Source: Gracilariopsis chorda (lineage: Eukaryota; Rhodophyta; Florideophyceae; Gracilariales; Gracilariaceae). Taken from it: a stretch of DNA of 64,000 nt. Location: contig NBIV01000005.1 in the NCBI GenBank assembly GCA_003194525.1, positions 620,001 to 684,000 of the forward strand. The letters run 5' to 3'. Shown in pieces: positions 53,429 through 63,311 of the stretch. The notes below the pieces were generated by a model, which had not been told where the DNA came from, ran no database searches, and saw only the letters and a list, made by a program, of their open reading frames with translations. The stretch's first letter is position 1, and the number at the start of each line of letters is the position of its first letter. The position numbers and the translations under genes are program-made.

Positions 53429-54217
53429 TCAAGCTCTACGAACGCAAGACCTGCCCGTCGGATGTCGCGGGGTCGATACGGCATCGCAGGTCAACCCGTC
53501 TGCGCATGAACCGAAGTTGGTTCGAAATCCGATGGAATAGTGACAGAGATTTCCCGCGGATATCGTGTTACTGCATATTCCAGCATCTCCAGTCTCATCA
53601 GCACCGCATATGAGGGTCCCAGCACAGTCTTCTGATCGAGTGCAAGTTAAACCCTTGGTAAGCTTTGACCTTCGGCATTCGTGAGCGATGCATTGCAAAC
53701 CTTGAATACAGTTCCAGTACGGCGAACCGCACGGTTTACCCAGTTGAACAAGTTGGACACACCGCTCGAGACGAGTCGGACCCATGCACCTTAATTCGCT
53801 TTTGCAAACGTTGAAACTGTCTTCGTTGCAGAGCTTTCCTTCTGAAACATTTGGGGTTTTGCAGCGGCCCTCATGACAAGTAAGCCCGCGGTCACAGACG
53901 ACGTTCTGTCCTGAGCACGACTGGCCTTTCTTTGCGATACGACTACGGCACTGACTGTTACCAGGGGCGCATCTGCAACGATTGTTGATACAGTCCAAAG
54001 GGGGTAGACACGGATCAGCGAAGTCCCGGTTTAACGGAGAGCATCTTTCCCCCAATGTGCGTCCGTTCGCGCAACGCGTAGGGCCATCTGGGATTTGGAT
54101 GCAAACCTTGTCCGCAGGGCAATTGATTCGGTTGGAACGGCAACCGTAGTAGGTGTCCCCCAGAGTACTGGACAGAAAAACGGAGAAAGTCAGAAATAAA
54201 ATTGAGCTGAGATGCAT
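53429..54217 (-). CDS. Secreted Cys-rich protein, paralogue A
   Basis: 262 residues from ATG 54217. A signal peptide (about 1-20: MHLSSILFLTFSVFLSS) is followed by a Cys-rich body. Cys spacing repeats in modules of the form C-x(5-6)-C-x(3)-L-x-C-x(4-5)-C, for example GQSCSGQNVVCDRGLTCHEG and GLTCTRSEDCAGTLICG. At least five modules are seen, all predicted to be disulphide-bonded outside the cell. No catalytic motif. The same modules, with the same order and near-identical sequences (CLPPLxCIN, CAPGNSQC, CMGPTRL, GLQCIAHEC), make up the gene at 57172-57975, so the two are a local duplication about 3 kb apart in the same orientation. Function unknown; extracellular matrix or defence protein are possibilities. 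Confidence 0.75.
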   Translation of the reverse strand: MHLSSILFLTFSVFLSSTLGDTYYGCRSNRINCPADKVCIQIPDGPTRCANGRTLGERCSPLNRDFADPCLPPLDCINNRCRCAPGNSQCRSRIAKKGQSCSGQNVVCDRGLTCHEGRCKTPNVSEGKLCNEDSFNVCKSELRCMGPTRLERCVQLVQLGKPCGSPYWNCIQGLQCIAHECRRSKLTKGLTCTRSEDCAGTLICGADETGDAGICSNTISAGNLCHYSIGFRTNFGSCADGLTCDAVSTPRHPTGRSCVRRA

Positions 54218-55684
54218 GTTGGACAAGCTTTACTGTGCCTCTTTGTTGTCGAAAGCTTGTTGCTTGATTGTATATGTTCGTGGGGCTCTGTAACTGTGAA
54301 CAAAATCGTAAGCGAAAAAGTGGAGCCAGGCGGTCCTTTATGCAAGAGGGGAGTACCACTATCTGCAAGGTACAAGTGTTCAGACGTAGGTTTATGTTAT
54401 ATACGGTACATATCAGATGAAATAAAACAATGACGACAAGAAGAATACCATGAATTTGTACGATAAGTGTTCCACCAAGCTTAATACACAAATGCATTCC
54501 AATGAGGAAGACGTGTCTTGCTGGAAGTAGGCGTGTTCATGGAAGAGTTATGAGTAAGTAAAAGGCTTCTACCAAGTGTAGGGGGATTTAAGTTTCCTGC
54601 AAAGTATTGTAGGCAGAACAAGCATGAGCTTTACAACAAACACTAGTATGGTGTTGGCAATGGAGTTGATTCTTTTTGCCACGCAGGGGACATTGAGGCT
54701 TGGATATGAGTGGATTGCTTCTTCTGGGTTACGCAGAATGAAATGAATGATTTTAATCGGTAACAAAATATGTGCACTCGAAATAGCCTACGTGTTGCTA
54801 CAGAGTTCAGCACTGGGTGCGTGCCATTGGAGATCTCCACTGATCAAAGATTTTTTTTTCACACTGGTCCCATACCTCATTGGAATTTGTCGATCATGAA
54901 ACGAGACAAAAGATAACAGATGGAGCAACAACTATTTCGGAAACAGGAGGCTTCAGGGCCGAGGAACATGGAAACGTTTGGAATGGTGTGGGCAAGAAGA
55001 TACGAATAGCACTTATGAATGAAGCGTCTTGAATAGCTTTTCAAAAACAGGTATTACTTTTATTCGTTCACTGCTTTCTTTACAAATACCAAAGGTAAAG
55101 GGTTAGCAGCTACCCTTCGTACTTGGCTTCAAGTCGAGAGCAAAGCTCAAAACTAGTACGAAAGAAGTACTGACGTTGATTAAGAATCTCTATAAGCTGC
55201 ACGCCTATACGTACCATGCTTGGACACATCTCCTTGACACGTTGCCCTAGGGTAACCGAACCTCGTCTACATATCCATCTTTGAGAAAAGCTCCTTGCTG
55301 CCTTGACAAGAGCTCATTGCTAAAATGTATTTGAAAAATATATATAACATCAACACGAAAGCGTAGTACTTTTTAAAACCGTCAGACACTTCACCGCTAT
55401 ACTCTCGCCGCCTCTGCCGCTCGTTGTCTACCAACACTTTTATAAAGATAGAAATCTTGTACCCGAAGCACCGAGAATTAATAAGGTCAAACTAACATCC
55501 TCCGGTCATCAGACCACCACTATTTTACTATTCTTGTTGCTATTAGCGAGAAACAACTCCAACATAGGTGCTCAGACTACGCCCTTTCTTTCTATTCTAG
55601 TACAAGAGAATAGAGGCGAAAGAATGACAGTCCAAGCCTACCCCACCTGTGACAAAGATTAGAGAGTGGAAAAGTTGATAAATT

Positions 55685-55894
55685 GTGCCACGAATTACCA
55701 TGAAGCTCTCTCTGGAAACCAAAAACACTGCCGAGTTGAAGCGCCTAGTCGATTTGGATCCTCTTCTTGACGAGCTATTGTGGTTTCTCTACGAAACTCA
55801 TTTTCGCCGTCGTAACGAAGCAGCAATTGCAGCAGCACGTCACCGAGCTCTGCAAGATGTGACAGATATCGGTACGCAACGCGAAAGCGAATGA
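55685..55894 (+). CDS. Small hypothetical ORF, 69 codons
   Basis: Begins with ATG, acidic/basic mixed, with a Leu-rich stretch (RLVDLDPLLDELLWFLYE) that would form an amphipathic helix. No family recognised, no signal peptide. It may be a remnant of a longer gene; low confidence. Confidence 0.25.
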   Translation: MPRITMKLSLETKNTAELKRLVDLDPLLDELLWFLYETHFRRRNEAAIAAARHRALQDVTDIGTQRESE

Positions 55895-56237
55895 GACTGC
55901 ACTTCCTCTCTGACGGTTCAAAGTGGTTTCTTTTAAGTCCTACCCTTGGTAACTCTTAACCTTATTACAACGATTGCGATTGACAGTTACAGCTCAGTAA
56001 CGATATCTTACATGGAGAAGGGTAGTCTAAAGGACAAATAAAATAATGAGAATGCGTTCTTGCTGGCGATTGTTGTCCAAAACAATGGCGGTGGAGAAGA
56101 AGAGTTGTTGAGTCCCGTGTTCTGCCTATCTCGCGGAGCGTTCCTTGATATTTGCGAGGAAAAAGAAAGAGATTCTTGCGTTTCAGGCGCGCCTATTTCG
56201 GAAGGGAACCCAGAACTATGCTGTCTTAAAGACTTGC

Positions 56238-56292
56238 TGTAGCCGTTTACGGCTGCGCGTAGGTGGAACCCTGTGTCTCGTAAACGGCTACA
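56238..56292. repeat. 14-bp perfect inverted repeat
   Basis: TGTAGCCGTTTACG (56238-56251) and CGTAAACGGCTACA (56279-56292), 27-nt spacer. No T-run and no element seen. Confidence 0.7.
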
Positions 56293-57171
56293 CTTGCGCA
56301 GTTCTTGCAGACCCGAGGTTATTTTATAGGACACTATTCTTCTCTCATTACGCCTTGTGCCGCGGCTTGGTTCCAAAACCTTTAAAACTGTACAGTTTAG
56401 GAGATGTTGCGAAAACGCTTTGTCTTCACAAAGGAAGAACCTGCACACTACTAAACGAGCTGCGAAGTGAGATATGGTTTTATTTAGTAAAAGTAATGTA
56501 TCAAAGATCGATTTAATTTTCCAGATTCTATAGGAGAGAAAAGATAAGCTTGACCAAGAATATCGATTAAGGAGGGTTGAGGCACACATAGGATGGAGGT
56601 GCTTGAACAGTGTGTTGCCCTTTGCAAGACATTGATAACGCAGTGCGAAACGATGTTCGTCGATAGATCATCTGCTTACACAACTGGAGCAATTCGCTCG
56701 AAGGCAGTGCACTTGCTCGCATTGCACAGACTTGAACGGAAAGCAGCTCCAGAGTGCCGTCGGAGTCGGTACGCCCCGTAGTGGCGCCGAAGGCTCGCCG
56801 GCACGATCGAAACAACTGTTGGAAAAGGAAATGCCCTTACCAAGACGCAGCTCATACCAAGAGAGTCCGAAAGATGCGATACTGCAGAGTAGCGAAAGAA
56901 AAGAAAGCTGTTGGACTTTTTCTCTCGTGAGAAGACAGATGGCAAAAAATTAGCTACCCAAGGGTATTCGTGTTTGTATTTGTGTGTTCCTGTTTTAGTA
57001 CCACTTTTGCAGTTCGTTTTCTCAAACTAAATGCCTAGTTCCTATCAGCAACATGGCCCTTGCATAGGGACCGTCACATCTGTATAACAGCAGCCTTGTG
57101 TTTATCCTTGGTTGGTGAAGACGAGATTTTCGTCAAATCCGAGCCGCCATGCAGTGCACAGAGCAGTAGGA

Positions 57172-57975
57172 TCAGCTTCTGCGAGTGCAAAATGCGCCCG
57201 TAGGCGACGATGATGAAGCCTCGCACGTCAATCCGGCAGCGCATGAACCAACGTTCTCTCTAAAGCCATCCGAGTCTGCACAGACGTGTCCCTCCGAAAG
57301 TTCTCGACTGCAAACGCCAACATCTGTGGGGTGTTGAGCACTGCATGTGAGAGCCGCGGCGCAGTCCTCTGATCGAAGGCATGTTGAACCAGCTCTGAGC
57401 TTTGACGTTCGGCACTCGTGAGCGATGCATTGCAAACCTTGCTCGCAATTCCAGTATGGGAAAGCACAGGGTTTACCCTTGGGCACAAGCTTGACGCAGC
57501 GCTGCAGGCGGGTGGGACCCATGCATTTCAGTTGTGTGCTGCAAACGTTGTAACTGCGCGGGTTGCACAACGTTCCTTCTGCAGCGTTGAGAGTTTTGCA
57601 ACGGCGTTGATGACAAGAGAGGCCGCGGTCACAGACGACGTGCGGACCCGAGCACGAGTGGCCTTTCTTTGCTATACGACCGCGACACTGGCTGTTTCCC
57701 GGGGCACATTGACAACGATGGTTGATACATGCCAACGGGGGAAGGCATGGTGAAGCCCAGTCTTCTTCCGGAGGAGAGCAAATTTGCCCCAGAGTGCGTC
57801 CTGGATAACACACGTCAGGGCCCCCAGGGATTTGGATGCAAAGGTTAGATGGGGAGCATGTGACTCGGTTGGAAAGGCAGCCGGCCTGGCGGGAGAGAGG
57901 ATTGAGGGAGGCTGCGAGGGCGTTGGAGAAGAAAGCAGTTAGAACGAGTAATAAGAGCGGCGAGAGGCGGAACAT
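57172..57975 (-). CDS. Secreted Cys-rich protein, paralogue B
   Basis: 267 residues from ATG 57975 (in-frame start further up would be non-ATG). A signal peptide (about 1-24: MFRLSPLLLLVLTAFFSN) precedes a Cys-module body matching paralogue A over its whole length: VCYPGRTLGQICSPP against the A equivalent, CLPPLACINHRCQCAPGNSQ, RIAKKGHSCSGPHVVCDRGL, CMGPTRLQRC, EQGLQCIAHEC. Differences are spread through the protein and concentrated in the linkers, so the duplication is not recent. The same orientation and 3-kb spacing indicate tandem duplication. Secreted; role unknown. The CSxPHVVCDRGLxC form resembles modules in the haloperoxidase N-terminus. Confidence 0.78.
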   Translation of the reverse strand: MFRLSPLLLLVLTAFFSNALAASLNPLSRQAGCLSNRVTCSPSNLCIQIPGGPDVCYPGRTLGQICSPPEEDWASPCLPPLACINHRCQCAPGNSQCRGRIAKKGHSCSGPHVVCDRGLSCHQRRCKTLNAAEGTLCNPRSYNVCSTQLKCMGPTRLQRCVKLVPKGKPCAFPYWNCEQGLQCIAHECRTSKLRAGSTCLRSEDCAAALTCSAQHPTDVGVCSRELSEGHVCADSDGFRENVGSCAAGLTCEASSSSPTGAFCTRRS

Positions 57976-58599
57976 GTTGAACAGAAATGTGAAAACGGTA
58001 CGTTGCAAGACGCAGCGCGGTTGTTTGGTAGGGTTGAGAGTTGTGTGTGGCGAGATGGATCAATTATTGTATGTGTATTTGTGGAGGTGCAGAGAAGGGG
58101 GAAGCAGAAAGGCAAGGAAACAGAAATGGAAGGATGAGGATGAAGCGGGTACGTTTTATGTGGAACGACGTGGCGGTTTGTGCAAAGAAGCGGTAGTGGG
58201 ACGCACAGCGGAGAAACAGGAGTTGCTCGGCGTGCAAAGCGAAGAATAGGGGGGGGGGTGAATTTGGGCATGATGTGTATGGGCGACACAGATGCATTCC
58301 AGGAAGGAATGTTAGGTTTGCAGAAACAGAGCGAAGAAGCATGAGGGTGGCCTCACTCAAAAGTCACAGAAAGCGTTGCAAGCCATGGAGGTGCAACACG
58401 GGGATTGAACGAGTGATTCAAAACGGAGAGCGGCACGTGGGAATGTAATGACTTTTATTGCAACATTAGACGCAAAGTGAGGCGGGCGCGTGCGGGGATG
58501 GGGTATGACACAAGAGGGATTTTTTGGGTTGTTGCATTGGTGTATAGACGAAACGGAGGGGTTGTGGGTGACGAATGAATCAAGGAGCAATGAAAGCTG
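57976..58599. other. Short intergenic stretch
   Basis: G/A-rich on the plus strand and pyrimidine-rich on the coding strand, consistent with the leader of paralogue B and the 3' end of the next gene. A G10 run occurs near 58249-58258. Confidence 0.4.
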
Positions 58600-59304
58600 T
58601 CACTGCAGCAACTGCGGTGGAATGGGCACACTCTCCGGGATGAGGAAGTCGGGAATGTTTGGAATGTTTGGAGTGACGGGGGTGGGGAAGCTGGGTGGCA
58701 ACGGCGGGGTGATGACGCCGGGGATGCAGATGGTGCGTGCGGCATTGGCAATAGTGCCGCCAACGCACGGAATGCAAGCGGAGCCGCCGGCGACAGGCTG
58801 GAACTGACCGTCCGGGCACGGGGTGCATGAAGTGGCGAAGTCGACGTTGGCGCCGGCGCGGAAGGTGCCCGGGGGGCAAGGTGAGCAGCCCTGCTGGTCG
58901 TTGAAGAAGAAGCCTTGGTTGCAATAGCAGGTGGTGCGCTGAGCATTGGGCGCCGAGTTGGCGGTGCATTGGATGCACGTGGTGGCGAAGTCGGTGTTCA
59001 ACGCGGGCAGGAAGGTTCCGGCGGGGCACAGCGAGCAGGCCTGCGTGGAGGTGTTGAAGAGGAAGCCGGGCAGACAGAAGCAGGTGTTCTGGGCGTCGGA
59101 GGGGATGGAATTGGGGCTGCAGGCGCGGCAGGAAGCGGCGTCGACGGTGTCGCTGAAGGTGGCGGCCGGGCAGGGGGCGCAGATGGGGGCGGAGGAGGCG
59201 GGGTCGGTGGTGCGGAAGAAGCCGGGCTGGCAGGTTTGAGCGACGGCGACGCGGGCAAGCGCGGCGAAGGCGAGGAGGAGGACGGAGGCGGGGGTGAGGG
59301 CCAT
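58600..59304 (-). CDS. Secreted GCC2/GCC3 (TNFR-like Cys-rich) repeat protein
   Basis: 234 residues from ATG 59304, single exon. A signal peptide (MALTPASVLLLAFAALARVAV, cleaved about residue 22) is followed by Cys-rich repeats of the ephrin-receptor-like GCC2/GCC3 type. Each has CxxGxF, CxxCPxGTF or similar, then TTCxxCxxxS (CQPGFFR, CAPCPAATFSD, CFCLPGFLF, CSLCPAGTF, CNQGFFFN, CSPCPPGTFRAGAN, CTPCPDGQFQ). The C-terminus is proline-rich (PPLPPSFPTPVTPNIPNIPD). No membrane anchor, so probably a secreted wall or matrix protein. The frame extends upstream to 59688, but that part is low-complexity Pro/Arg without homology. The start used gives a clean signal peptide. Confidence 0.8.
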   Translation of the reverse strand: MALTPASVLLLAFAALARVAVAQTCQPGFFRTTDPASSAPICAPCPAATFSDTVDAASCRACSPNSIPSDAQNTCFCLPGFLFNTSTQACSLCPAGTFLPALNTDFATTCIQCTANSAPNAQRTTCYCNQGFFFNDQQGCSPCPPGTFRAGANVDFATSCTPCPDGQFQPVAGGSACIPCVGGTIANAARTICIPGVITPPLPPSFPTPVTPNIPNIPDFLIPESVPIPPQLLQ

Positions 59305-60797
59305 TGCGGGAGGGACGTTTTGGGGGGTGGGGGTTGGGGGGCGGTGACGGTGACGGGGCGGGGGGGTAGGGGCGCGGGAAGGGGGGGGGGCGCGCGTTAA
59401 GTGCTCGGCGGGGGGTGAGCTGCGGAGGAAGACGGGGAGGGGGGGATTGGGCGGCGCAGCGCGGAGCGAGACAGGCGGCGCCCAATGGGCGGCGGGCACG
59501 GCGGAGCACTGCTGGCGCGGCGCAAATTCGCGCGGGCGCATACAGCGCTCGTGACGGGCGCGCGACGGGCGTGGCGGAGCGCGCCAAGATGGCAAAGTGC
59601 GGCGCGGATTCACGCCGCCGGCGCCGTGCGTCCTGTGTGCGCGTTTGGCCGTTGCTGGGGCCTCCGCGCGTGATGAGCATGCAGCCATGTGCGCTTTAGA
59701 TGGCTCACGCTAGCGGGGCGCTCAGCTGTTATAACATATTCCACCACCCACCGCTCTCGTTCTCCGCCGCCATTAGCTTTCATGTTCGCAGCTGACACTG
59801 ATTCACCGCACTTCATACTTGTTCTATGTCCCTTTTAACCTTGCGGTACACATACTGTACCTACCTATCCCCTGTATCCATTTCTCACCGCCACACAACC
59901 ACCCCCCCCCCCCCCCCAGTTCAGTTCGCTTTCTACTTTCGCCACTCCGCGCCGCCACCTTCAGCGCTGCATTTGCATCACGTCCCCAACTCATGCATGC
60001 AACCTGCTGCACCCATCACTACTATAAAACACGCATAGCTTCAGAATAAAGGCTGTGACGGCTCATCAAAACTGCATGTTTCAAAAAAATACTTTTGCTT
60101 CGCAGCTACCCACTGCCACACCAAAAAATAACAACAAAACGCACAAAACAAAACATCAACCAAATCCAAAAAAAAAAGAAAAAGCCTTTGGCTTTTGCCT
60201 CCGTTATTCAACTTTTTATCATCAGCTCGTAGTAGTAAGCACGGGTACGAAACGGAATGCGTTTTCAAAGAGAGCTCTTAACGCTTCTCAATTTTTACGT
60301 GAGTCCTTCTATTTTATTCTTCTTATACTCACAAATCACTCTCTCTAGCCTCAATCCGTATTACCACTCTCCGCGTCCAGTAGGGAACCCTCTTCTTTGT
60401 TCCTTATGTCTCATGGCGCTCACCTTCTATCCACACTCATGCTTCTGATCCAACTACGATCCGAACTATACTAATGTACCATAAAATCTGCTAGTTCACA
60501 ATCTACATCATTGCTGTTCAAACTCTCCATCGCCAAAGGTAAACGGTAGATACAAGCGGCCGTTTTGCATTTGCGGCCATCCAACTGACATCACCACATT
60601 GAAACAATGCCCACCATAGCACCACCCTTCATTCGCACTGTGATTCACATACCCTCATCATTACACAATGCTTATCATTAATTCTTACTTGTTATACTTC
60701 TTTGCTCAACATACTTGCCGTGTCGCGCTTGGCAGCAACACATGAAATTCTAACATTTCTTCTTATTACCAATTCTCGCAAACATTCGTACTTCACA
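59305..60797. other. GC-rich promoter region then AT-rich spacer with a C16 run
   Basis: 59305-59700 is very GC-rich, with G-runs on the plus strand, as a promoter of the GCC2/GCC3 gene. 59902-59917 is 16 C in a row. No supported gene. Confidence 0.45.
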
Positions 60798-61055
60798 TCA
60801 ATATGTTTCTTTCTTTTTGAGCAACTCATCGCTGCTTGCATCAATCATCGCCTGATTGTCCCCAAAAATGTTCAGTGACTTCTGATCTTCGTCCAGCATC
60901 TCAGAAAGCATTCTTTGTATCCACAACTTCTTTCTCTTAGCAAACCACGTAGCCGCATACTTTGCCTCCAAAGTCGACGACGCTACCAAAATCTCATTAT
61001 TGAACAATGCCGTCGAACCAACACATACTAAAATGGCCAAAATCTCAAATTCCAA
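60798..61055 (-). pseudogene. Ty1/copia RNase H remnant
   Basis: 85 codons show the copia RNase H pattern: VASSTLEAKYAATWFA (the SSTEAEY-A motif), KKLWIQRMLSEML (the W-RxLL-E-L motif), and IFGDNQAMIDAS (the DNQxAI-A motif with a catalytic Asp). It is preceded by a short Leu-rich run and ends at a stop; the rest of the pol gene is absent. Retroelement debris. Confidence 0.75.
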
Positions 61056-61991
61056 TCACTTGTTTTCAAATGTATGTACTACACTTTACGTAATCTTGCT
61101 ATCACATGCAAACTCTTCAAGGTTCGGAAAACCGGCACAATTTGGGTCTTTCTTACCGTAAGCTTAGAACATGGTTTGGGAACAAAGCTAACAGCACAAA
61201 CCCAGAGATAACTAAAGCCAAATAGTAAAACAAATGCCTCTATTTACTTGGTAAAAGCGAACTTGTCTTGAGGTTTTACTAAAATATTGAACTGTTTTCG
61301 TGCTTGAACTCCTTTCTGAAGTAGTCAATTCCCCCCTGTAATTTGTTTGAAGACGCTTCTGTTCTCCCAGCGGTTAAAGGAAAGGATAGAACCTTTCCGT
61401 CCGCAAATGATATTGTACTCGAAACTCTATTCAACATGGGTACGCTTTTTGAAACACCGAATGCCTCAAATATAGATAAGAAAGGGCTTGCTCGTTGCAT
61501 GACATCTATTCAACAAATCGTCAAAGCAGGACAGAATCAATACCAACAAAACAACTGAAGCTAGTAGTTTGTTCTTTCTGTTTCCGTTTAAGCTGATCTT
61601 TGCTGAGAACGACCAAGAAATCAATATTCATTCGCTCAGACACTCAGGGCAAGGATACTCTGGAGTTCTTAGTCCCCTTAGGTCCCTGCTATGCTAAGGA
61701 ATCACAGTTTGCTACAACAGGTCTCAGGTTGGTTTTCCAAAAGTAAGGCTGGAAATCCATGCTGTCATTTTAGTGATTGGAAACTGCCAGACAAGACTCG
61801 GAACCTACTTGTTTCCTTAAACACATAGGTCGAGTCTTCATTGTTGCTCGAGGTATTCATAGCATTTGCAAGCAGCTGCGAGAAAACCTCAAGACTAGCA
61901 CTTGTTTCTAAATATGGTATTAAAGAGCTGACTTCGATACCAGAACAGATTCAACAAAGGAAGGAATCACGAAGTACTTGGACACTGTGCG
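61056..61991. other. Intergenic, no gene seen
   Basis: Short frames on both strands; the 73-codon and 71-codon frames overlapping at 61279-61558 lie on opposite strands and show no domain. Confidence 0.4.
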
Positions 61992-63311
61992 ATGGCGCTC
62001 ATTGTGAAGCTTCTCCTATTGTGTTCCGTGCTGCATGCTAGCGTCTCCGTTCCGTTGCAAAGCAGTCGTCGAGAAGTTCTCGGGAAAAGTCAGCCGCTAA
62101 GGGCAAACATTGAAGGAGATGGGACTCGCATCCTCATCGGTGTAACCCCACCAATCCCCGTAAATCCTGGCATCTTCTTCAGAGGACCGCTCGTCATGCC
62201 GCGTGGTCCCGTCATACAACCTCGTGCGCCCGCCCCCCAACCACAGCCACAGCCTGGTTTCCCCCCTCCTAGAGGCCCGGCTCCTCCAGCGCCTCCCATC
62301 ACTGCCCCCGAGGACCCGTTTGACCCAACAGACCCAAGTATCACAGATCACCGTCCGCCGCAAGACGATGCCTCCAGTGCTCCACCAGAAGAGGAGGAAG
62401 AAGAACAGGAATCTAGGCACCCTGGAGCTGGAGAGACTGATGGTGGAGATGACAACGACTCCCAAGCTGATGGAGGGAGCAGTGGCGACGGAGATAATGA
62501 GGACGACGACTTCTTTGATCACAAATTTGATAGCGGAGATGACAACGACTCCCAGTCTGATGGAGGCAGCAGCGGTGACGGAGATATGGAGGAGCATGAC
62601 TTCTTTGGAGACAGTAATGTGCACAGAGGTGGCAATCGTGGTCGAAGTAGGACGCCACCATCATCCCTGGACCATACTGCGGACGATCCAGAGATTGGAA
62701 CTGGTGAGGCGCCCCCGCCGGATGCAATCGGCATTGAAAGTGGAGACGGCAGTACGGATGACGACAAGAACAACAAGAGGAGAGGTGGCGGTCTTGGTTT
62801 TCGGCGGGGAGATCATCACCCTGGCGTCGGTGACAGTGACTTTGACGTTAGAGACAATGATAGAAGTGCTGGTCTTGGTTCTCGTCGCGGAGATCATCAC
62901 CCCGGCGTTGGTGATAACGATATCGGCGATGATAGCAAGAAAAGCAGAGTTGGTAGTGATTCTCGTCGTGGAGATCATCATCCTGGCGTTGGTGATGAAA
63001 ATTCTAGAAATGATAGCGATGATGATGACGACAGCAATCGCAGTGACGGTAATGAATCTCGCCGTGGAGATCATCATCCTGGAGTTGGTGATGATCATTC
63101 GCGTAATGACAGCGATGACAACGACAATAATCGCAGAGGCCGCAGTGAATCTCGTCGCGGAGATCACCATCCCGGGGTTGGTGATGATAGTTCGGGCAAT
63201 GATGACGACGGCAACGACAACGACAATACTCGCAGTGGCGGCCGTAATGGCGGTAACGACGGCAATTCCAGAGGCCGGGGAGACCCTAACGGTGTCCCAG
63301 ACTCGTTTTAG
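61992..63311 (+). CDS. Secreted acidic protein with five RRGDHHPGVGD repeats
   Basis: 439 residues, single exon. Signal peptide (MALIVKLLLLCSVLHASVSV), then a Pro/Arg-rich segment (about 50-120). An acidic Gly/Ser/Asp/Asn-rich stretch follows with a duplicated 30-residue block (GDDNDSQADGGSSGDGD and GDDNDSQSDGGSSGDGD, 90 bp apart at 62448 and 62538). From residue 271 five copies of RRGDHHPGVGD follow at spacings of about 27-32 residues, joined by Asp/Asn/Ser/Arg linkers. It is intrinsically disordered and rich in acidic residues, hence likely a wall or matrix component that binds calcium or metal; the His-His pairs are potential metal ligands. The RGD tripeptide recurs five times. No known family. 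The repeats are conserved at DNA level but differ in the linkers. Confidence 0.7.
   Translation: MALIVKLLLLCSVLHASVSVPLQSSRREVLGKSQPLRANIEGDGTRILIGVTPPIPVNPGIFFRGPLVMPRGPVIQPRAPAPQPQPQPGFPPPRGPAPPAPPITAPEDPFDPTDPSITDHRPPQDDASSAPPEEEEEEQESRHPGAGETDGGDDNDSQADGGSSGDGDNEDDDFFDHKFDSGDDNDSQSDGGSSGDGDMEEHDFFGDSNVHRGGNRGRSRTPPSSLDHTADDPEIGTGEAPPPDAIGIESGDGSTDDDKNNKRRGGGLGFRRGDHHPGVGDSDFDVRDNDRSAGLGSRRGDHHPGVGDNDIGDDSKKSRVGSDSRRGDHHPGVGDENSRNDSDDDDDSNRSDGNESRRGDHHPGVGDDHSRNDSDDNDNNRRGRSESRRGDHHPGVGDDSSGNDDDGNDNDNTRSGGRNGGNDGNSRGRGDPNGVPDSF
62802..63192 (+). repeat. Five coding repeats of RRGDHHPGVGD
   Basis: Copies begin at about 62802, 62883, 62964, 63060 and 63150. The core GGAGATCATCACCC(T/C)GG and variants is conserved while linkers vary in length and composition. 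Confidence 0.85.

Larger units (their letters stand above)
54218..57171. other. Spacer between the Cys-rich paralogues
   Basis: Nothing firm. A 69-codon frame at 55685-55894 and a 14-bp inverted repeat at 56238-56292 are listed separately. CTACCCTTCGTACTTG at 55110-55125 also occurs at 36390-36405. Confidence 0.4.

Noticed and set aside
53500-53545. TTCGAAAT-containing segment as a tRNA T-arm
   Set aside because: It lies inside the Cys-rich coding sequence and has no anticodon or D arm.
59305-59688. N-terminal extension of the GCC2/GCC3-like protein, and the 366-codon overlapping frame
   Set aside because: Low-complexity Pro/Arg text; ATG 59304 gives a clean signal peptide.
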